From Plantago major (taxonomy: Eukaryota; Streptophyta; Magnoliopsida; Lamiales; Plantaginaceae): DNA of 64,000 bases. Shown one piece after another: positions 34,274-46,600 of the stretch. The stretch spans positions 71,661,871-71,725,870 of the forward strand of contig CM048842.1 in assembly GCA_026545765.1 (NCBI GenBank). Reading direction: 5' to 3'. The number at the start of each line of letters is the position of its first letter. The stretch's first letter is position 1. The notes beneath the pieces were generated by a model that worked only from the letters and a program-made list of their open reading frames with translations, ran no database searches and had not been told where the DNA came from. The position numbers and the translations under genes are program-made.

Positions 34274-34591
34274 CTAAAGCAATATGATACGGTTGATTAG
34301 GCCTATCCAGATCATCAATGCGTCTTGGTTTTTTACCTCCGTTAGTGCAATCAAATCCCCGAACTCAGGCATATATACACCTGGCTTCAACCACAAATTG
34401 TATCTCAAGTCCTGGGGATCCTTTACAACCTTTTCTACTTTATATGTTTCACATACAGGTGCATGAAACACAGTAGAAATGTGTGATTGCAAGTCAAAAC
34501 GTAAATAAGTTTTGGTCTCGTGACCTCGTCTTAGCAGAAAAGGGTGAACATTGTAAGAATTATGGGTACTAATATTATAATGCCCTTCCAA
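34274..34591 (-). pseudogene. Fragment of a SEN1/MAA3-like helicase N-terminal region
   Basis: The minus frame contains KVEKVVKDPQDLRYNLWLKP and VYMPEFGDLIALTEVK. In plant MAGATAMA3/TRANK1-like helicase proteins a segment ending EPEVGDLIALT-D/E-VRP follows a similar DL-x-Y-D stretch. Only about 100 residues are visible and no helicase motif is present, so this is a relic at best. The assignment is from remembered motif similarity. Confidence 0.4.
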
Positions 34592-34679
34592 TTGTAAATG
34601 AAAGATTCATTTAACTGTTGCCTACTTATTTTCAATTTTTATCACCTATAGTCCTAATCAATAGAGCAAAACCAATGAA

Positions 34680-35972
34680 TACTGCCAAAGGCAAGACTAA
34701 AGCTGAAGAACTTGAATAGTACATGGTGCTATAACTAAACTTGAATCAACAATTTGAAGCAGCAAGGCACATCAAACAACATGACAGTAAAGCTTATTTT
34801 TCGCCTAATCAGAGAGTTAATACTAAATCAGCTGCAATCTTGAGAGAAAGAAGGATGATATCCAACTTCGCTCAGAAACAGAAGGAATCTTTTCATGATG
34901 CATGGGAAAGGTTTGAAGAGATGCAGTACAACTGCCCCCAACATCAGTTTACTTCGCGATAGCTATGTGAGTATTTCTACTTAGGAGTTAGAGAGGAATT
35001 CAGATACGTTATAGACGTAGCTCTGAAGGGATCGTTTATGGGGAGTTCTGCTAAGCAAGTACTGGAAGCTTGCGCAAGTGTTGCTGAGAATTCAGGTACA
35101 TGAGTGAGCAGCTAAAGGAGAATGAGATCTTCAACAAGATGGAGGCGATGGAAGAAGTAAGGACAATAGCCGCAATTGAGGAAGAAGCGCAATGGGCTAT
35201 GGGACAGAGCGTAGGAACTCCGGAGTACTTAGATAAGAGAAGCATATCAAAGGAAGTAAGCCAAGAAGTGCCAGAAGGGAAACCTATTGAGCTGAGTATC
35301 AAATGGAAGGATGAAGTTTCCAAGATCAGCAGCGAACAGGTGGTCGACAGCATTGTAACTGCTAAAAAGGGCTTGGGAGCGGAGATCAAGACCCTTAAGG
35401 AACATCATAACCAAAGAGGAAAGGCAGTGCTGGAGGAACTGGAAAAAGGAAGCGAGGAAACACACTACCTGGTGTAGCTGTTCACGGATCAGCGAGGCAC
35501 ATCAATCCTGAGTGTGTCACTGAAGGCACTTGTGTGAAGTCTGGTTTGCTGCCAGAGACTGTGAAAGGAGCTATGTTGGGATACGGTGAACTGGGAAAGT
35601 AGCTGTTATCCGTCAAGATGCCGATAGACGAGAATGCTACCCTAGGATGCGGTGACCTAGCACTCCATGTCATGGTTGGACACGTGTGGGAAATTGGAGA
35701 CACCGGGGAGAGCCAACTCCATGTGATGTGGGCTATCTGCAATGCTAGAATGGTGAAGATAAGGGTTGTGTTGACAACCCAGAAAAAGAAAAGGGTCCAA
35801 GATAGAGCAAGCCGGTCAAGTCGGCTAAAAGACTTGAAAAGAAAGAGCTCAACGGCTAGGCGCGTAGAGGGGCGGGAGGGGTCATTCACGCAAAAGGATG
35901 GCAAGGACGCGCCTAAGAAGAGAGGAAGAGCTGATGAGACTTGGGGACAAGTCTCGTCTTTAGGGGCGGTAG
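34680..35972 (+). mobile_element. LTR retrotransposon fossil, internal part next to the plus-oriented LTR
   Basis: A gag-like stretch (ESFHDAWERFEEM near 34,890, then YFYLGV and IDVALKGSFM) suggests Ty3/gypsy-type or a related non-autonomous element. A purine-rich tract, AGGGGCGGTAG, sits immediately before the LTR start, as a polypurine tract would. The element is old and broken, with several breaks. The left limit is not defined. Confidence 0.6.
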
Positions 35973-36583
35973 TGATGGAACATTGCGTTCTGCAAATCCA
36001 TCACGAACTATCAAAAGTGGCTAGAGTTCACCAAGCAAGCCCAGTCTGGTGGAATATCTTTCTATTTAATTATTATTTACATTTACTAGGAATAAGTATC
36101 TTTTAGATCTTCTTTTGAGCCAGAGATCTAGAAGAAGATGGCAATTGCTAGATTCTCTCTAGATGATAAGGCATGTAGATTATTTAGGATCTCTTATTTT
36201 ATTCCTTCATATTTGTTTAGTTATTTTATTTCCATTAGAACTCTAGACTGCCTGGAATACTCTGTCAGGTAGCCAGTATAAAATAGGACCTCAGGGCTAA
36301 ACCCTAACACTACAAGAAAGCCTATTAATAGCCACGAAAGAATAGCCACGGATTCTATCCGTCGCTAGCTAGCGACGAATCGCTAGGTTTAACGACGGAT
36401 AAGCCTATCCGTCGTTAAACATAACGACGGATAGGCTTATCCGTCTTTAGATTCGTTGACCAAGGAAAAAAAAAGGGAAAATAAATTTAAAAAAAAAAAA
36501 ACTGGAACTCTAGCGACGGATAGGCTTATCCGTCGTTATTAGCGACGGATAGGCTATCCGACGCTAGAATTTCAGTTTTTTAC

Positions 36584-37395
36584 GGGAAGCAGAATGCTTC
36601 CTTCCCCATTTTCTCTTCTTCCTCATTCTTCTTCCTTTCTTCTCCTTATTTCGCCCAAAGCCATTCCGGTCCAAATCTCAACCATTTTGTCCATTCTTCG
36701 TGTACATTCGAAGCTCGTGAATCAAGGAGGTCAATTCTGCCGTCAATTTCAAATTCCATCCGCTCATTTCTCCGGATTCGAAGGTAAACCCTAATTTTTT
36801 ATATTTGGGATTTTTGTTACTTTGGACTAATTTGAGCAATTGAATGTAAATGGAGAGTATATAGTACTTAGTTTAGATGTAATTAGGTAATGTTTTACCT
36901 TTGAGATGTGCAATTGATATATATTGATTGTGAATTTGAATTTTTAGTATAGTATGTTTGTAAGTATGTTGGACTTTTAATTAATTTGATATTGGTGTAT
37001 ATTTAGTAAAATTATGAAGATTTAGTACCTCGTTTTGAAACCCTAACTTTTTGACATATTTGGAAAATTTAGTTAATTTAGACTAATTTAAGCAATTGTA
37101 ATTGTATGTTTAATTAACTTTGAGATGTGAAATTATTTGAATTGTTAATTAGCATAATGTAAAGTATGTCGTAGTTTTGATTTAAGTATGTTAAGTATGT
37201 TAATTAAGATTTGCAATTGTTTCATTTGATAAATTTATACATGTACTAGATTATAATTTATATCAGAGTATGTGTGTAGTGTAGAGTAGTATATGTATCT
37301 TAATTGTTATATGCTTACTTTTCCCATTACATGCCAATTCATGTCTTCATTTATACTAATACAATTTGTTTGTGTTTGTCATGTGCTTTTTGCAA
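36584..37395 (+). other. Leader and intron of CACTA element 3
   Basis: AT-rich leader like that of element 2 (CTTCCTCATTCTTCTTCC tract, then AATTTGAGCAATTGAA motifs). No coding signal. Confidence 0.5.
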
Positions 37396-39396
37396 GATCC
37401 AAGCAAAGAAAGTGTAGTTACGATTTCAAATTTAGTGGGACCTGTGGTTCACCATCGATGATGAGAGTAGCCCAGGTGGATCGGGCAGCTACTCTCATGT
37501 TAGTCAGACTCCCAGTGGATCGAGCATGGGGACGTCTGGTGGTGGTTATGGGCCAGGACCGTACCCGCCTGACGGGTGTCCATATACCGAGATCGTCGAT
37601 GGGGCTATGTGGGAGGGGAAGTTGGTGTTGTTCCCTAATGGCAGGAGGAAGTAAGTATTATATATACATTTGTAGAACATAACTTAAGATAAGTGTTTAC
37701 ATATATGTCACATGAATTGTCTAATAAATATATATACTCTTCTATATGTCATTCATAATTGCAGGTTGTGGCCTCCGCAATCTTCAGACGACCTGCATGA
37801 GATATTCAAGCTTAGGAGGGAGTTGCCGGGCCAGGGAGGCGAAAAGTGGAGCACACTGAAGGCTGAGACGAAGCACTTCTATTTTGATGAGCTTCTGGTA
37901 AGCTTAAATGTTACAATTTGTTGTGGTAAATGTTACAATGCTTTATTTGTAGAGAGAATCGATTAATGAACTAGTTTGACAATTTGTGTGGTATGTTAGC
38001 CACTTAATTGGGTGATATGTTAGTCACCATTGTGTTAGTAAATTCTAGGACAATTTGTGTGGTATGTTAGCCACTTACTTGGGTGATATGTTAGTCACCA
38101 TTGTGTTAGTAAATTCTAGGACAATTTGTGTGGTATGTTAGCCACTTACTTGGGTGATATGTTAGTCACCATTGTGTTAGTAAATTCTAGGACAATTTGT
38201 GTGGTATGTTAGCCACTTACTTGGGTGATATGTTAGTCACCATTGTGTTAGCAAATTCTAGGACAATTTGTGTGGTATGTTAGCCACTTACTTGGGTGAT
38301 ATGTTAGTCACCATTGTGTTAGTAAATTATAAGACAATTTGTGTGGTATGTTAGCCACTTACTTGGGTGATATATTAGTCACCATTGTTTATCTTGAAAT
38401 TGTGACGTTGGGACATTAATTTTTACTTTGAATGAAATTGGAATGTAGAAAAAATACTACATTCCGACAGGCCTTATTCCCCAGATGTGGCCTGTTTTCG
38501 AGAGTTTGGGCTCTGACCTGTATAGGCATATGGTGGCTGACATGAAAAAATACCGAGACTAAGGAAAGCCACAAGACAGTGCATATTGGGGACGAAGAGT
38601 GGGCTATGTGGCATGAGTATTGGAGCATTAATCACGCCGAGGATCACCCCACAAGAACAAAGTAACTGGCCGATCGAAAGCGAGATGGCAAGGGCTCTTC
38701 CAGGCACCACTACGGGTCACGAGCTGTTGTCACTCATCGCCAGATGTCGGTAAGTATATATGTGTGTGCTTTCATTTATACCAATTTACCACTTGTTTGC
38801 ATTCCTACCAACTTACTAACTACTTGTTGCAATATATAATGTTCTTTAGCTGAACCTGAACCAACCCAAGACTTGCCTAGAGCAAATGAAGATGGGGAAG
38901 TTCAAGAACGGCGTTTGGGTGGACCAGAAGTCCGAGCTTATTGCGGTATGTGTAATTGCTAAGTGTTACAGTTGTATATGCATGTGTATTATAAATTAAA
39001 TATGAAATTGTAGCTCATTTCGTATACACTTGACTATTATAGAGTGAGGTGGAGCGGATCATTGCGGAGAGGCTGCTCGAGGGTGAGGAGTTGTCCGTGG
39101 AAGAACAAGACCGGATCTTTCTACAGGTCAACCCACCCGACAACAATGGTCGGGTTTATGGTCTTGGTAGTTATGGCGAGACACTGACGCAGAGCTTCTC
39201 CGTGCCTCTGCAGCAATCTCAGGGACATGGTGGTGTTTACACACACGGGCAGGTCGAGCAAATGGTGAATCAAGCAGTGACTCCTCTCCAGACTGAGATT
39301 GGAAATCTCAGAGATGAGCAAGCTCGTATGAATCAGAGGATGGAAGAGCTGTGCCACTTGTATATGAGCCAGAATAACCCCGGTCCCTCGTCTTAG
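37396..39396 (+). CDS. CACTA second gene (Transposase_24 type), element 3
   Basis: Exon-like blocks: about 37,396-37,650 (ends PPDGCPYTEIVDGAMWEG, LVLFPNGRRK), 37,766-37,899 (LWPPQSSDDLHEIFKLRREL, KHFYFDELL), about 38,449-38,752 (YYIPTGLIPQMWPVFESLGS), about 38,850-38,946 and 39,043-39,396. The last is open, with SEVERIIAERLLEGEELSVE and a helical QARMNQRMEELCHLYM region, and ends PGPSS. The GT/AG borders look usable. In this family the product binds the subterminal repeats. The third block shows at least one frame problem after DMKKYRD, so intactness is uncertain. Confidence 0.6.
37981..38392 (+). repeat. Intronic minisatellite, 71-bp units, about 6 copies
   Basis: AATTTGTGTGGTATGTTAGC starts at 37,981, 38,052, 38,123, 38,194, 38,265 and 38,336, a strict 71-bp period with almost no divergence. 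Each unit carries GTATGTTAGCCAC and ATATGTTAGTCACC. It occupies the same intron as the 142-bp array of element 2. Confidence 0.95.
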
Positions 39397-40155
39397 TGAT
39401 GTTCTGATGTTTTGGATAATATGCTACTTTTTACTTTGTTGGATATTTGGATTTATATTCGGATATGTATACTTTATTTTGGATAATTTATTTTTTGGAC
39501 GAATCGTTGTTGTTAATTAATGCAATTTCCCCTTTGTGACATATCACTATTATATTGGTTGAAAAAACAGGTTTTTAAATTATAAAATAATTAATTTTTT
39601 TTTTAAAAAAAATAGTAGTTTAGCGACGGATAAGTATCCGTCGCTAAACTACGAAGCACTCCCTAATTCGTAGTTTAGCGACGGATAATTATCCGTCGCT
39701 AAACAACGAATTAGGGCGTTCTAGCTCTAATTCGATTAGAGACGGATAATTATCCGTCTCTAATGGCGACGGAGGGTCAACTCCCTATCCGTCGCCACAT
39801 CCGTGGCTATTAGCGACGGATAAAAATTCGTCGCTAATACGCCTTAGAGACGCCCGTCATTAAGACGGGCGTCTATCCGTCGCTAAGGCCTTAGCGACGG
39901 ATCGGCAGGGGGTTTAGCGACGGATAATTCCGTCGCTAAACCCCTGTTTTCTTGTAGTGTAATTACACTTTTATGAATGACAATGGATATTTCCACCGAT
40001 ACCGATGTGCGTGCACCGGTTAGACTACCGTTTAACTGTGAAACAACCCTAGAAATATGTGACAACGTGCCAAGATCTCTTGGAGGCGCCCAAATCCGGG
40101 CGAACTGCTCAGTAATTCGTACCACGAATTACCAGTTGGAGCTAACGTTCCAACA

Positions 40156-40486
40156 GAATTCACCGAAGAAGTCAATTTGTCGTCATGGCTGATGAAGATT
40201 GGGAAATATACGGATATTATACTCCCTCTGTCCCGAACTCAACTTCTCGTGGATTCCGACACAAATTTTAATACTACAATATATAATTAGAATAATTAAA
40301 GTAATGTAATAACCAAACAAAAGGCACGTGGGAAGACATTAATTCAAACTCAATTTCATCATTTACAGTACAATTATACATAAAAACGATGAAAATCGCC
40401 AGTCTCACAAATTAGCGCGTGCAAGGTACGAAAATAATCTGGACTGTTCATCTCAACAATCTGAACAGTTCATCTCAACTCATCAA

Positions 40487-40544
<58 letters not shown>

Positions 40545-40860
40545 GGAGACCCTCTCTGCACCATCTCCTCTGCTTAGCCGCAACCATTCTCTAAATGATC
40601 GGTCAACATCTCTACGGATCTGGGGTCGGGAAAAACACAATCAATTGATCATGGGAGGCCGGCTATGTGGACAGTGGTGATCGGAGAATGTGGAGGTGTT
40701 GATCGAGGGTGGTGCGGGTCCGACTGTTGGTGATGGAGAGAGCTATATAACTTCTGTTAACGTTGCAAGAGATAAGGCTATGTGAATGTGAGTAATGTTT
40801 TCTTCTAGTTTGTTTGCACTTTGCAGTAACTGATTATTCAACTTTGGTTCTGATATTCAC
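40156..40860. other. Non-coding segment between the LTR halves
   Basis: Starts with GAATT (flank of the plus LTR). A Stowaway-like half begins at about 40,213 (CTCCCTCTGTCCCGAACTCA). A (CT)n microsatellite occupies 40,490-40,541. No gene. Confidence 0.5.
40490..40541. repeat. (CT)n microsatellite
   Basis: An uninterrupted CT run of about 50 bp. Confidence 0.95.
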
Positions 40861-42470
40861 ATAATTTGAGGAATCTATGGTTTGGTTGAGTGTTGGTCAT
40901 ACAGCTCTCATCCTCTTTGCTAGTCTTTGGGAACTCTTTGACAGTAATGTCCCCATGCTGCTCCTCACCTTGCTTGGACAGTTCAACAGTATTGTCCAAT
41001 TGCCCAACTTCCTTGGGTATCTTGACAAGAGTATCCATAAGCCCACAAGGATCACCATCCACCAACCCTTCACCAGATATGTCTCTCCCCACCATCCCAT
41101 AGACCTGAGTATCCCCTCCAGGCACTTCGACAGTGTTGCCTAGCAGTCGAGACCCATCTACCTTCATCTTCTTGGGTATGTCCTTTATCTCTGCAGGACC
41201 AAGACAACCACCATACCCAACCTTGACACCCAAATAAGAATCAAGAGATTTGCCGATTACCTGATTCTGATCCGGTGCAGCTGCATCAGCTCGGTTGAGC
41301 TTTCCCTTTCCTTGAACATAATATAACCTTGGAATGGTGCTCCAGGGTCATAAACCTTCTTCTCAGCCTCCAGGTCAACTCCACACCCCACCACGTCCCT
41401 CCAGAAGTCCCCACGCGCCATCACGCTCTGGTTGGGCTCCTTACGCGCCCGCACGTGCTCGTCTGCGCGCGTCTTCTTTTGCTTCTACTCCGCGCATGAA
41501 TTGCACGCGCCAGTTCGCGCTCTCCTGTACTGTCAGATCGTCGCCCGCGCTCTTCTCCTCTCCAAATTTGCTGACCGCGCCACTCTTACCTGGTTCGACC
41601 GCATAATTCGATTCGACCATTGACTGGTCTGACTTGTCACGCTGGTTGCTCTTCTCCAACTTCCCGTTAGGGTTTCGGCCGCCATTAGAGATGAATTGGA
41701 GCTCCAATTCTTCTCCTTCCTCATTCTCTTCGCCAAATTGAATCATCTTCTTCCCCAACTCTTCTTTGGTCATATCTCCCCCTTTACTAGTAGTAGAGTA
41801 TCCCAAATTATTGCAATAGTCGGGATACAGGTACCTTTGTTACCGATGAGGATTCTTCTTGATTTATATCGAAGTTCTTGCTCCATGGAACCTCATACTA
41901 TTATGCAGCTGTATCCCCTAGGTTAAACTTGACTCTAGACATCCCCAGATGTCTAGCACGGGTCTCCACGCGCCGTTCCCACTTCGCACGCACCGATCGA
42001 CTTCCCCAGTTACAAAATTGTGCCTCACGCGCTCTACTCTCCTGCCAAGTGCGTGTGGGCCACACGCGTCGTTTTCTTCCTGCTGGTTTCGATTGGGCTT
42101 CGTGATTTGAAGCCCGTTCGTCCTTCCTCTTTCCTTTCCTTGCCCTAACAGTGTTTTCCCGCTCCCGGGATCGACTTCTTCCTTCTTCTCCTACCTGCCC
42201 CGATCGAGATTCACCATGGACGGCTGTCTCGAGTTTTCTTCCTCCATCAATGGTGGATTTCGGCCCGATTCCCATCCTTGCTCCAGATCTGCTTCTTCTT
42301 TGGTCCCTATCCCCGTTGAATCGGCCTCCTCTGTCCAGTTGACTTTCAAAAGGATGAGCTTTGCCCGGATGTCCCGAATGACGACCTCCATCTCCTTGAT
42401 CCGCCCTCTGGTTGAGTCTTGCAACGGATTGGTTATTTCCCTGATCTTCAAACTCGGCTCTGAGACCATG
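40861..42470 (-). mobile_element. LTR retrotransposon fossil, internal part next to the minus-oriented LTR
   Basis: Immediately inside the LTR, the minus strand reads TGGTCTCAGAGCCGAGTT. This is close to the plant initiator-Met tRNA primer-binding site TGGTATCAGAGC, so this is the 5' side of the element. Polar, charged frames follow (for example SEPSLKIREITNPLQ), perhaps gag-like, but I cannot assign a domain. Old and broken. Confidence 0.65.
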
Positions 42471-43155
42471 TGTTGGAACGTTGGTTCCAACTAGTAATTC
42501 GTGGTACGAATTACTGAGCAGTACGCCCGGATTTGGACGCCTCCAAGAGATCTTGGCATGTTGTCACCTATTTCTAGGGTTGTTTCACAGTTAAACGGTA
42601 GTCTAACCGGTGCACGTACAACGGTATCGGTGGAAATATCCATTGTCATTCATAAAAGCGTAATTAGGGTTAAGCCATGAGATCCTATTTATACTGGCTA
42701 CCTGACAGAGTCTAATGGAAATAAAATAACTAAACATATATGCAGGAATAAAATAAGAGATTCTAAATAATCTACATGTACTAGAGAGAATCTAGCAATT
42801 GCCATCTTATTCTAGATCTCTGGCTCAAAAGAATATCTAAAAGATACTAGTTCCTAATAAATGTAAATACTCCCTATGTTCTAAAGAAATCTTCCCATTT
42901 TGACTTTGACCGGTCAACTATTTTCGACTTTGACCGTGAATTACTCTTAAACTATAATAGTAAATAATTTAATAAAATCATATAATGAAAATTTTATAAG
43001 AGTAATTTGCGGTCAAAGTCGAATACAGTTGATTTCTTTGGAACAGAGGGAGTAATAATTAAATAGAAATATATTCCACCAGACTGGACTTGCTTGGCGA
43101 ACTCAAACCACTTTTAATAATTTGTGATGGATTTGTGGAACGCAACATTCCATCA
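42471..43155 (-). mobile_element. LTR (minus-oriented, 5' side) of the retrotransposon fossil
   Basis: On minus it begins TGATGGAATGTTGCG (43,155) and ends CAACGTTCCAACA (42,471). It contains a Stowaway insertion at 42,870-43,052; without it the length is about 500 bp, like the LTR at 35,973-40,155. The adjacent bases 43,156-43,160 are AATTC, the complement of the GAATT beside the other LTR. Confidence 0.85.
42870..43052. mobile_element. Stowaway-type MITE in LTR
   Basis: CTCCCTATGTTCTAAAGAAAT and ATTTCTTTGGAACAGAGGGAG are inverted ends, flanked by TA on both sides (Tc1/mariner target). 183 bp, no coding. Confidence 0.9.
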
Positions 43156-43629
43156 AATTCTAACTTTGTTTATACTATATGTTATAGTGATTTATGACGA
43201 TTATTGGATTGTACTTGAACACTTAAATTACTTGTACAGCATCGGAACATCGTCGGACAGCCGTAATTCCCATAAATTTACCAGCCTTTTCTACGACACT
43301 GTTCATCATCTACACCTGAAGCTAAAAAATTCCACCAATTCAAAACAACCAACAAATGTACGGCCAAAGAAAATTAATGTGAACTAGCGATACATATCCT
43401 CCATTCAACTCTAACATTTTCCCCTAATCCCCATTAAAAAACTCACAAATGACCCGTTCAGCTAACCAGTCCTTGTCATTCAAATATACAATTGCTTGCT
43501 CACCTCTTCACCAATCGTATATAAACTTTTAGCAGAAATGGTCCTCCACGTAAAATAGAAAAGAAAAACAAAGTGTCTTGTACACCTGTACTGATATATA
43601 TAGTCTACATACAGAGTCACAGAACAAAA
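43156..43629. promoter_or_regulatory. Upstream region of the ATL gene
   Basis: Promoter region directly abutting the LTR fossil. A TATA-like TATATATAGTC lies at about 43,595, some 35 bp before the ATG, so the leader is short or the real TATA is elsewhere (CGTATATAAACTTT near 43,518). Confidence 0.45.
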
Positions 43630-46600
43630 ATGGAAAAAACCATTGCTGCAATTGCAGCAACATTTTTCATACTCACTTCATTCCTGTCAACAGTTAACTC
43701 GGCTAATTCATGCCCGCCCGTTTCATGCGGAGCAAACGACGCACCGCCGATCCGGTTCCCTTTCCAGTTGATCAACCAACAGCCCACCGGCCGGTGCGGG
43801 TACCCCGGTTTCGACCTCACCTGCAACAGCCGTAACGAGACAATCGTAAACCTGCCAGGATCAGGCGAGTTCGTAGTCAACTACATCGACTACCGGAGAC
43901 AGGCTCTTTTCATCAACGACCCCAATTCATGTTTGCCAAACCGGTTGTTAAACTTCACACTGTCCGGTTCACCGTTCCTAACCGGTAACTCAAGGGACTA
44001 CACGTTCTTGAACTGTTCGGGGAGTTACATGGAGTATGCTTCGAACCGGTTCATACCGCTGTACTGTATTAGCGACGGTAATAATACGGTTCTGGCAATG
44101 GACTCGAACCGGCCTGGAAACCAGGTGCCGAGCACATGCAGGACAATTGCCGATGTTTCAGTTCCGATGCCATGGGCTTCGATGTTTTATTGGTCGTCGC
44201 TGGGCTTGCAGGAGGATTTGCAGCTCTTGTGGATGAACCCCTTCTGCAGGGGGTGTGAGAATCGGGGCGGGGTTTGTGGGTATAGAGGCGATTCGGGTCT
44301 TGCTCTCGGATGCTCCAGGCCTTCCAGGCGAGGTCAGTGTTAGTTCTTCATTTACTCTTTAATACTAGAATCTTTGCATTTTCATTAATTTACTTATATT
44401 TCTAAACACCTTTAATTTTGAAGTTTACCTTAGAATTTTGGATTATAATGTTAGAAAACGTTGATAAACAACTTCAATCGTTACAAATATACCATTGCGT
44501 TCCTGAGACAGAATTGTCTGGATTGATTTTTAACTAGTCTATATCAATCGATACAAGTATCATTTTATTTTGCGAACTCCAAATTATAGTATTAAAATGG
44601 GTATAGAGCCCAGCTTGTCGTTCTTAACTGAACCCGTATACATGCCCATAGAAAAGATGTAATTTGTATCCCTCCAGGATTTTGGTGTTTGTGTACATAT
44701 GCATAATAAACTTAAAACCTTAACAGTGTTAATGTACCAATTTTACGCCCTCTAAATTTGGCTTAGATGTGTAAAATTAGAACTAATTTTGTCCGATCGA
44801 GTAGTGTTAATCAAGGTAATTTTTAATTTGAAAAATCGCGCTTATTGATCTGTTTAATACTTATTTACTATTAATATATATATAAAATAGCTATATTAAA
44901 CACTGTTGATTTTAAATATAAAAAGTTGCTCCCTATATAACATCTTCCGAAATGATTTTCCGAATATCATTAGAAAGAATGCTTGCTACCTTCCCGCTAA
45001 AATAAAATGTAGAGCACAATTTGTTGAGACATCGATTGGAGATAATTAGGTTCTGTTCTTTTCAACTGAAATTTACTTTACTGAACTGAACTGAATTATA
45101 GTATAAAATATAACTAAGCAGAACTGAACTGAACTGAATTGAATGAGTTTTCAGTTGAAAAGAATAGAGACTTAGTCCAACGTAACTGACGGATAATGGA
45201 CACCCCCCACCACATAATGAATCTGATGAATGCCCGCACACCACCTGGATAAATATTGGTTACCAAGAATATCACACGTTTATTTTTTTTATTGCATAGT
45301 AATTGGTAATACATGCCTACATGGAGTATAGTACTCCATATATATATATATTGGAGTATGATATACCTTGTGTTCATATTGGCTGGTTGTTGAGAAGTCA
45401 GAACTCAGAAGTGTAATTGCGTGCAAAGTGAACTGAAAGTGCCATTAACTAACTCATAATTAAGGAAGTGAGATTTGTGGCGGTTTTATTCCTAAAGTTA
45501 GTCGCTGCTGCTAAATTTGACTTTTGTACTCGTTAGATAATCGGTGGCTCTCGTTGAATACATAATAAATTGTTCATAGTGTACATAATAATGCATATGT
45601 ATGCTAAAATCAGTTCTAGCTGAATTAATTAATCTCACAGCTAAACACTGACTGGCTAAATTGAAATCTAAAGAAAATAAAGTTTTGTTATATGCATATA
45701 TCATGTAAGTAGAAGTGGTTGTGGTTGTTGAGATTGAGACATCTTGAATTGTTTGATAGAAAAACTATTAGCTCAACCTAGCTACAAGTTAAATAACCTT
45801 TTCTACTAACACTTTAACAATACATTTAAAATTTATTTTTGTTACTCTTAAGTATGATTACATTTTTAAAATGACCACGTTCAATTAAGGTACTAATACG
45901 AAGTAACTATTTACAATTAATATACTATTTACATCTAGAAGGTTGACCTAGCCATTCATGTACAAACGAATTCCAAACGCCGAAAATAAACATGAATAGT
46001 CAATAACTAATTTTGAAAGAACCAATAACAAATACAGTCAATCAATATTTGATTAATTATCCAACGCCTGAAAAAGGGAGAAAAAAATTAAAGAAAAGAT
46101 TAAAAGAAATAAAGATCCAAACTAGTACCTCATTATATATTCCCATATCAAATTGAAAAACCCTAAAAATCCCTAAATATTGAAAAACCGCAGATTTTTT
46201 TGTCAAATTGAGGAAATTGAATCATGACTTCTTGGTCTCTGTGGGTGATCGACATTCACTGCATGGATTAGGACGGCACAGGTGATATACACGCGCAATA
46301 CATGTGGGTGGGCTCTTTTATTTCGTCATAGTCTTGGACGGTTATGATTCATCATTTGCATTGATCTCAATTTTGGACGGTCATTATTTGGCAATTAGTT
46401 TTGATTTTAATGTTCCACACGCAATTACTACCTCAGTTTTATAAAAAGTTTTGTGTTGCACACAATTTTTAATGAAAATGAGATATTAGTTGGGTGGAAA
46501 AGTACATGTGAACCCGAAAATGTGTGGTTAGAAATGAGTTTTATTATAAAACTAATTTTCATAAAATGAAATGTAACACTTTTAGTGAAACGGATGAAGT

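Larger units (their letters stand above)
36308..39959 (+). mobile_element. CACTA deletion derivative, element 3 (nested in LTR)
   Basis: It starts CACTACAAGAAA at 36,308 and ends TTTTCTTGTAGTG at 39,959, flanked on both sides by TAA (3-bp target duplication). Subterminal GCGACGGATA arrays fill about 36,340-36,580 and 39,617-39,950. It shares the leader, the second gene and the intronic minisatellite with element 2 but lacks the whole Tnp2 transposase, so at 3652 bp it is non-autonomous. It lies within the LTR fossil and is therefore younger than it. Confidence 0.95.
35973..40155 (+). mobile_element. LTR (plus-oriented) of the retrotransposon fossil, split by CACTA element 3
   Basis: It starts TGATGGAACATTGCG and ends CGTTCCAACA (TG...CA), about 530 bp without the inserted CACTA (36,308-39,959). 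It is preceded by a polypurine-like tract and followed by GAATT. It matches the minus-oriented LTR at 42,471-43,155. In the first 90 bp or so I count about a dozen differences, mostly transitions, indicating an old insertion. Confidence 0.85.

Noticed and set aside
37981-38392. Regularly spaced repeats that could suggest a CRISPR-like array
   Set aside because: The 71-bp units are identical over their full length with no variable spacers, and lie in a plant transposon intron.
41334-42494. Several plus-strand ORFs
   Set aside because: They are antisense to the internal region of the minus-oriented retrotransposon fossil.
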